This document shows, in pieces, positions 60,041 to 64,000 of a stretch of 64,000 nucleotides of DNA. Made by a program: the position numbers and the translations under genes. The DNA is from Cellulomonas sp. URHD0024. Lineage in GTDB: Bacteria > Actinomycetota > Actinomycetes > Actinomycetales > Cellulomonadaceae. The notes beneath the pieces are model-generated. The model was given only the letters and a program-made list of their open reading frames with translations, did not search any database and was not told where the DNA came from. Position 1 is the first letter of the stretch; each line of letters begins with the position of its first letter. The stretch spans positions 682,001 through 746,000 of the forward strand of contig NZ_AUEW01000001.1 of assembly GCF_000426185.1 (NCBI RefSeq). Direction: 5' to 3'.

Positions 60041-62730
60041 GTGGATGACAGCCTCCGCGTCGCGTCGGCCCGATCGGCGCGGGCCACGGACGCGCGAGCA
60101 CCGAGCACGACCGCCCCACGCTCCGAGACGACGACCGGGTTGAGCTCGAGCGACCGCAGCTCGGGCAGGTCGTCCGCCAGCACGGCGACGCGCGCGATGA
60201 GCTCCTCGAGGGCGCCGACGTCGAGTGCCGGCAGGCCCCGGTACCCGAAGAGCCGCGGCGCCGCCCTCGCCGACCGCACGAGCTCGGCGACGTCGACGTC
60301 CGTGAGGGGCGGGACGCCGTAGGCGACGTCGCCGAGGAGGTCGGAGGCGTCCCCGGCGAGCCCGAAGCTGATGATCGGGCCGAACAGCGGGTCCTCCACC
60401 GAGCGCACCACGCACGCCGACCCGTGCGGCGCCATCGCCTGGACCTCCAGCGGCAGACCGTCGGCCGGCGCGTCGAACGCCTCCGCGAGAGCCAGCACCT
60501 CGCCGACGTCACCGCGCAGCTCGGCCTCGTCGGCGATGTCGAGCCGGACACCCCCGAGGTCCGCCCGGTGCCGTAGCGCGGAGACCGTCGTCTTGAGGGC
60601 GACCGGCCAGCCGATCCGTTCGGCCGCCGCGACGGCGTGGTCGGCGTCCCGCACCGGGTACGACGGGACGACCTCGACGCCGACGGACGAGAGCAGCGCG
60701 TCGACCTGTGCCGGGTCCAACGCCAGGGCACCCCCGTCGCGCGGCAGCCAGCCGGCGACGATGCGGCGCGCGGTCCGCGTGTCGGCACCGCTCGGGTGCA
60801 GCGGCAGCCCCCGGTCCACCGACCGCCAGTGCGCGTACTTGGCCGCCCTGCCCAGCGCGAGGGCGCTGTCCTCAGGCGTGCTGTAGGCGGGTACGGTCCA
60901 GCTCCGACCCTGGGGGTCGGTCGCCGTCAGCTCGGGCGTCAGGCCGTGGAGCTCGTCCATGCACGCGACCGTCGTCCGACCTGTGCGAGCTGCCGCCGTC
61001 GCCAGCTCGGTCTGCAGCACGGGGTCCGGCCCACCGACCGTCGGGATGCGCACGGCGATGACGACGTCGCTGTCAGGGTCGTCGTACAGGGCGGCGACCG
61101 CGGCTCGGACCTGGTCGCCGTCGGCGTCCTCAGGCAGCAGGACGACACGCCCGGACGCGACGAGTCCCGCGGCGGTCGCCGCCTCCGCCACGAGCGCCGC
61201 GGTCGAGGCGGAGCTCGCCAGGATCGCGGCACGTCGACCCGCCGGGAGGGGCTGGTGCGCCAGCACCTGCGCCACGTCCAGCAGCTGGTGGGTGTTGTCG
61301 ACGCGCACCACGCCGGCCTGGCGCAGCATCTCGGCGAGAGTGCGGGGCGGCGCGTGCGTGGCGCGGACGGCGTGCCCCGGCGGGACCACCTGACCGGACC
61401 GTCCGGCCGTCACGACGACCACTGGCTTGAGCTGCGACAACCGGCGGGCGACGCGGTTGAACTTGCGTGGGTTCCCGATCGACTCGAGGTAGAGCCCGAC
61501 GACGTCCGTGGTGTCGTCGTCGGCCCAGAACTGCATGAGGTCGTTGCCCGAGACGTCGGCACGGTGCCCGGCGGAGACGAACTCGGAGAGCCCGATCCCG
61601 CGCCGGCGCACTGCCGCAAGCAGGGCCACGGCCATCGGCGCGGACTGGCAGAACAGCCCGATCCTGCCCTCGGGTGGTGGCGACTGGGCGAGGGACGCGT
61701 TGAGCAGTGCCCCGCCTCGGTGCGCAAGGAGCCCGTAGGAGCCGGGCCCGACGACGCGCATCCCGCTGCCGTGGGCGGCACGGAGCAGCGACCGCTGCCG
61801 TTCCAACCCGTCCGGTCCGTCCTCCGCGAACCCGGCGGACAGCAGCACCACGCCACGGACCCCGAGGGAAGCCAGGTCCCCGATCACGCCGACTGCGTCG
61901 TCGGACGGCACGGCGACGATCGCCAGGCCGACCGGTCCCAGCACGTCCACCAGGCTCCGTGCAGGCTCGCCTGGCACTCCGACGCTGTGGACCACCAGGT
62001 CCGGGTCGCCAGCGCGCAGGTCGAGAAGCACGGTCGAGGCGAGCCGTCCGGCGAGCGAGGAGTCGTCGGTCCCCGGTCCGACCACGACGACGGAGCGCGC
62101 CTCCAGGAGCATCCGCACGGAACGCGCCTCCGCGCGGTGCTCGCGGTCGGCCATCACGGCGAGCGAGCGGTCGGTCGGGTCGATGTCGAACCCGAGCGCG
62201 ACGACGCCGTCCTCGGTGCGTTGCCGCACGACGTAGCCGGCCTCGCGGAACACGGCGATCATCCGACCGTTCTGCGGCAGCACCTCGGCGACGAACCGTC
62301 CGACCCCCCGCTCACGAGCCGCCGCGGCCAGGTGCTCGAGCAGCACCGATCCGAGCCCCCGGCCCTGGTGCGCGTCGGCGACGTTGAACGCGACCTCCGC
62401 GTCGTCGTCGTCGATGCGGTCGTACCGCGCGACCCCGATGATCTGGTCGGTCCCCCCGACGTTCGCGACCGCGACCAGCGCCACCCGGGCGACGTGGTCC
62501 ACCGTCACCAACCGCTGCAGGTCCCGCTCGGACAGCCGATCCATGGCGGCGAAGAACCGCAGGTAGGTAGAGCGCTCGGACTGGGCGACGTGGAACGCCT
62601 GCAGCGCGTCGGCGTCGCTGGGCAGGATGGGCCGGATGTGCGTGGTGGACCCGTCGTGCAGCACGACGTCCGCCTCCCACCCGGCCGGGTAGGCGGAACC
62701 CTCATCGGCCCCGCCGGCGACGTCTGCCAT
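60037..62730 (-). CDS. GNAT/acyl-CoA synthetase fusion, PatA-like protein lysine acetyltransferase
   Basis: An 897-aa fusion. Residues about 20-185 are a GNAT acetyltransferase (acetyl-CoA loop DAHQGRGLGSVLLEHL). From about 205 it resembles ADP-forming acyl-CoA synthetase: CoA-binding (LLEARSVVVVGPG), two ligase domains and a C-terminal ATP-grasp (SSVGVEVVPSYPVRDADHAVAAAERIGWPVALKT). GNAT-first order matches Streptomyces lividans PatA, which acetylates acyl-CoA synthetases, and is the reverse of Salmonella Pat. The loop with the phospho-His of active ADP-forming synthetases is shortened (RATHAPPRTL), so synthesis activity is doubtful. No Shine-Dalgarno; TAGCCT lies 7 bases upstream. Confidence 0.87.
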   Translation of the reverse strand: MADVAGGADEGSAYPAGWEADVVLHDGSTTHIRPILPSDADALQAFHVAQSERSTYLRFFAAMDRLSERDLQRLVTVDHVARVALVAVANVGGTDQIIGVARYDRIDDDDAEVAFNVADAHQGRGLGSVLLEHLAAAARERGVGRFVAEVLPQNGRMIAVFREAGYVVRQRTEDGVVALGFDIDPTDRSLAVMADREHRAEARSVRMLLEARSVVVVGPGTDDSSLAGRLASTVLLDLRAGDPDLVVHSVGVPGEPARSLVDVLGPVGLAIVAVPSDDAVGVIGDLASLGVRGVVLLSAGFAEDGPDGLERQRSLLRAAHGSGMRVVGPGSYGLLAHRGGALLNASLAQSPPPEGRIGLFCQSAPMAVALLAAVRRRGIGLSEFVSAGHRADVSGNDLMQFWADDDTTDVVGLYLESIGNPRKFNRVARRLSQLKPVVVVTAGRSGQVVPPGHAVRATHAPPRTLAEMLRQAGVVRVDNTHQLLDVAQVLAHQPLPAGRRAAILASSASTAALVAEAATAAGLVASGRVVLLPEDADGDQVRAAVAALYDDPDSDVVIAVRIPTVGGPDPVLQTELATAAARTGRTTVACMDELHGLTPELTATDPQGRSWTVPAYSTPEDSALALGRAAKYAHWRSVDRGLPLHPSGADTRTARRIVAGWLPRDGGALALDPAQVDALLSSVGVEVVPSYPVRDADHAVAAAERIGWPVALKTTVSALRHRADLGGVRLDIADEAELRGDVGEVLALAEAFDAPADGLPLEVQAMAPHGSACVVRSVEDPLFGPIISFGLAGDASDLLGDVAYGVPPLTDVDVAELVRSARAAPRLFGYRGLPALDVGALEELIARVAVLADDLPELRSLELNPVVVSERGAVVLGARASVARADRADATRRLSST

Positions 62731-62737
62731 GTCCGTC

Positions 62738-62743
62738 AGGCTA
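62738..62743 (-). promoter_or_regulatory. -10-like TAGCCT, leaderless acetyltransferase transcript
   Basis: TAnnnT on the minus strand ends 7 bases before the ATG at 62730, where no ribosome-binding site is present. Confidence 0.4.
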
Positions 62744-62843
62744 GTGCGACGCCCTGCGCGCCGCGGCCTGTCGGCGCCGGTCCGGGGCACGGACGGTCCA
62801 CAATGGTCGCCGCACCGCAGTCCTGCCCCGAGGAGCATCAACG

Positions 62844-64000
62844 ATGGCGCGTCGCCCCGCGACCCCCGACGTCCCACCCGACGACGTCGTCGAACGCATC
62901 GTCGACATCGACGTCGCGACGGAGATGGAGGGCTCGTTCCTCGAGTACGCGTACTCCGTCATCTACTCCCGCGCCCTGCCGGACGCCCGCGACGGGCTCA
63001 AGCCGGTGCAGCGCCGCATCCTCTTCCAGATGTCGGAGATGGGTCTGCGCCCGGACCGTCCGTACGTGAAGTCGGCGCGCGTCGTCGGCGACGTCATGGG
63101 CCGGCTGCACCCGCACGGCGACACGGCGATCTACGACGCCATGGTCCGGCTCGCGCAGCCGTTCTCGCTGCGCCTGCCCCTGATCGACGGCCACGGCAAC
63201 TTCGGTTCGCTCGACGACGGACCGGCCGCACCCCGGTACACCGAGGCCCGGATGGCGCCCGCCGCTCTGGCCATGACGACGGGCCTCGACGAGGACGTCG
63301 TCGACTTCGTCCCGAACTACGACAACAAGCTGACCCAGCCGGAGGTTCTCCCCGCGGCGATCCCCAACCTGCTGGTCAACGGCGCGGCCGGGATCGCCGT
63401 CGGCATGGCGACGAACATGGCGCCGCACAACCTCGTCGAGGTCGTCGCGGCGGCTCGCCACCTCGTCCTGCACCCGGACGCGACGCTCGAGGACCTGCTG
63501 CGGTTCGTGCCCGGCCCCGACCTGCCGTCGGGTGGCAAGATCGTCGGCCTCGACGGCGTGCGCGACGCCTACCGGACGGGCCGTGGAGCGTTCCGGACCC
63601 GCGCGACCGCCCGCATCGAGAACGTGACGCCCAAGCGCAAGGGCATCGTCATCACCGAGCTGCCGTACGGCGTCGGACCCGAGAAGGTCATCGAGAAGGT
63701 CAAGGAGGGCGTCCAGACCAAGAAGCTCACGGGCATCTCGGACGCGATCGACCTCACGGACCGGACGCACGGGCTGCGGCTCGTCATCGAGATCAAGACG
63801 GGCTTCGTCCCGGAGGCCGTGCTCGAGCAGCTCTACCGGTTCACGCCGCTGGAGGACTCGTTCTCGATCAACAACGTCGCGCTCGTCGACGGACAGCCGA
63901 AGACCCTCGGCCTGCGCGAGCTCCTCGTCGTATGGGTCGAGCACCGGCTGGTCGTCGTACGACGGCGCTCGGAGTTCCGGCTGGCCAAGCGGCTCGAGCG
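62844..64000 (+). CDS. Type IIA DNA topoisomerase subunit A (ParC/GyrA-like), N-terminal part
   Basis: The first 385 codons of a DNA gyrase/topoisomerase IV A subunit; the gene runs off the right edge. The quinolone-region motif is [25 protein letters not shown], and the DNA-cleaving tyrosine lies in APRYTEARM. The start [29 protein letters not shown] is typical. GAGGAG precedes the ATG at 62844. The actinobacterial second copy (ParC-like) is more likely than the main gyrA, because gyrA normally follows gyrB; but the missing C-terminal domain is needed to decide. Confidence 0.92.
   Translation, partial: MARRPATPDVPPDDVVERIVDIDVATEMEGSFLEYAYSVIYSRALPDARDGLKPVQRRILFQMSEMGLRPDRPYVKSARVVGDVMGRLHPHGDTAIYDAMVRLAQPFSLRLPLIDGHGNFGSLDDGPAAPRYTEARMAPAALAMTTGLDEDVVDFVPNYDNKLTQPEVLPAAIPNLLVNGAAGIAVGMATNMAPHNLVEVVAAARHLVLHPDATLEDLLRFVPGPDLPSGGKIVGLDGVRDAYRTGRGAFRTRATARIENVTPKRKGIVITELPYGVGPEKVIEKVKEGVQTKKLTGISDAIDLTDRTHGLRLVIEIKTGFVPEAVLEQLYRFTPLEDSFSINNVALVDGQPKTLGLRELLVVWVEHRLVVVRRRSEFRLAKRLE

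Overview
The window is chromosomal DNA from a very GC-rich actinobacterium. The gene content fits Micrococcales, and a Cellulomonas-like plant-polysaccharide degrader is my best guess. This is inferred from the actinobacterial markers SepH and the DUF3000, DUF3710, DUF3159, DUF3093, DUF4193 and DUF5998 families, from GTG starts, and from ATGA/GTGA overlaps. No rRNA, tRNA, insertion sequence, prophage or CRISPR array was found. Nearly all sequence is explained by about 50 genes on both strands.

Layout. 1-6.4 kb: start of 6-phosphogluconate dehydrogenase, a DUF3000/LuxR-like/RNase D cluster, and a two-gene beta-oxidation operon (thiolase plus FadB-type multifunctional enzyme). 6.4-22.9 kb: an arabinoside-use island. 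It has a GH127 beta-L-arabinofuranosidase with its own CUT1 sugar importer and LacI regulator, a YtfQRT/YjfF-type furanose importer, the araBDA catabolic operon and a second LacI regulator. Near-identical LacI-type operators lie in front of araB and ytfQ. 23-26.2 kb: anaerobic pyruvate formate-lyase and its activase, with a DosR-like box upstream. 26.2-31.9 kb: dxs, then a divergent coupled operon of guaB1, a class I amidotransferase, a CoA-pyrophosphatase-type NUDIX enzyme and an APH-like kinase.

32.9-43.7 kb: the most unusual part. Two giant secreted, module-built paralogous proteins (1366 and 1443 aa) flank an oppositely oriented Wzy_C/O-antigen-ligase-like membrane protein with a C-terminal TPR region. 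The two giants match module for module, and each mature chain has exactly two cysteines, which bracket the same module. I suggest a surface-protein/glycan-transfer cassette; this is inference.

44.1-64 kb: core genes: aconitase with an upstream operator-like palindrome, an rRNA/tRNA uracil methyltransferase, a KimA-like potassium permease next to two TrkA proteins, a small-gene block (DUF3159, OB-fold, DUF3710, dUTPase, DUF3093, DUF4193), an inositol-phosphatase family enzyme, SepH, thymidine kinase, a phosphodiesterase/DUF5998/acetyltransferase operon, and the start of a type IIA topoisomerase A subunit.

Regulation visible in the DNA: several genes without a Shine-Dalgarno have a TAnnnT hexamer 6-8 nt before the start codon, the pattern expected for leaderless mRNAs. 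Both ABC importers have a strong hairpin directly after the binding-protein gene. A 97-nt multi-hairpin element sits between the second lacI and araB.
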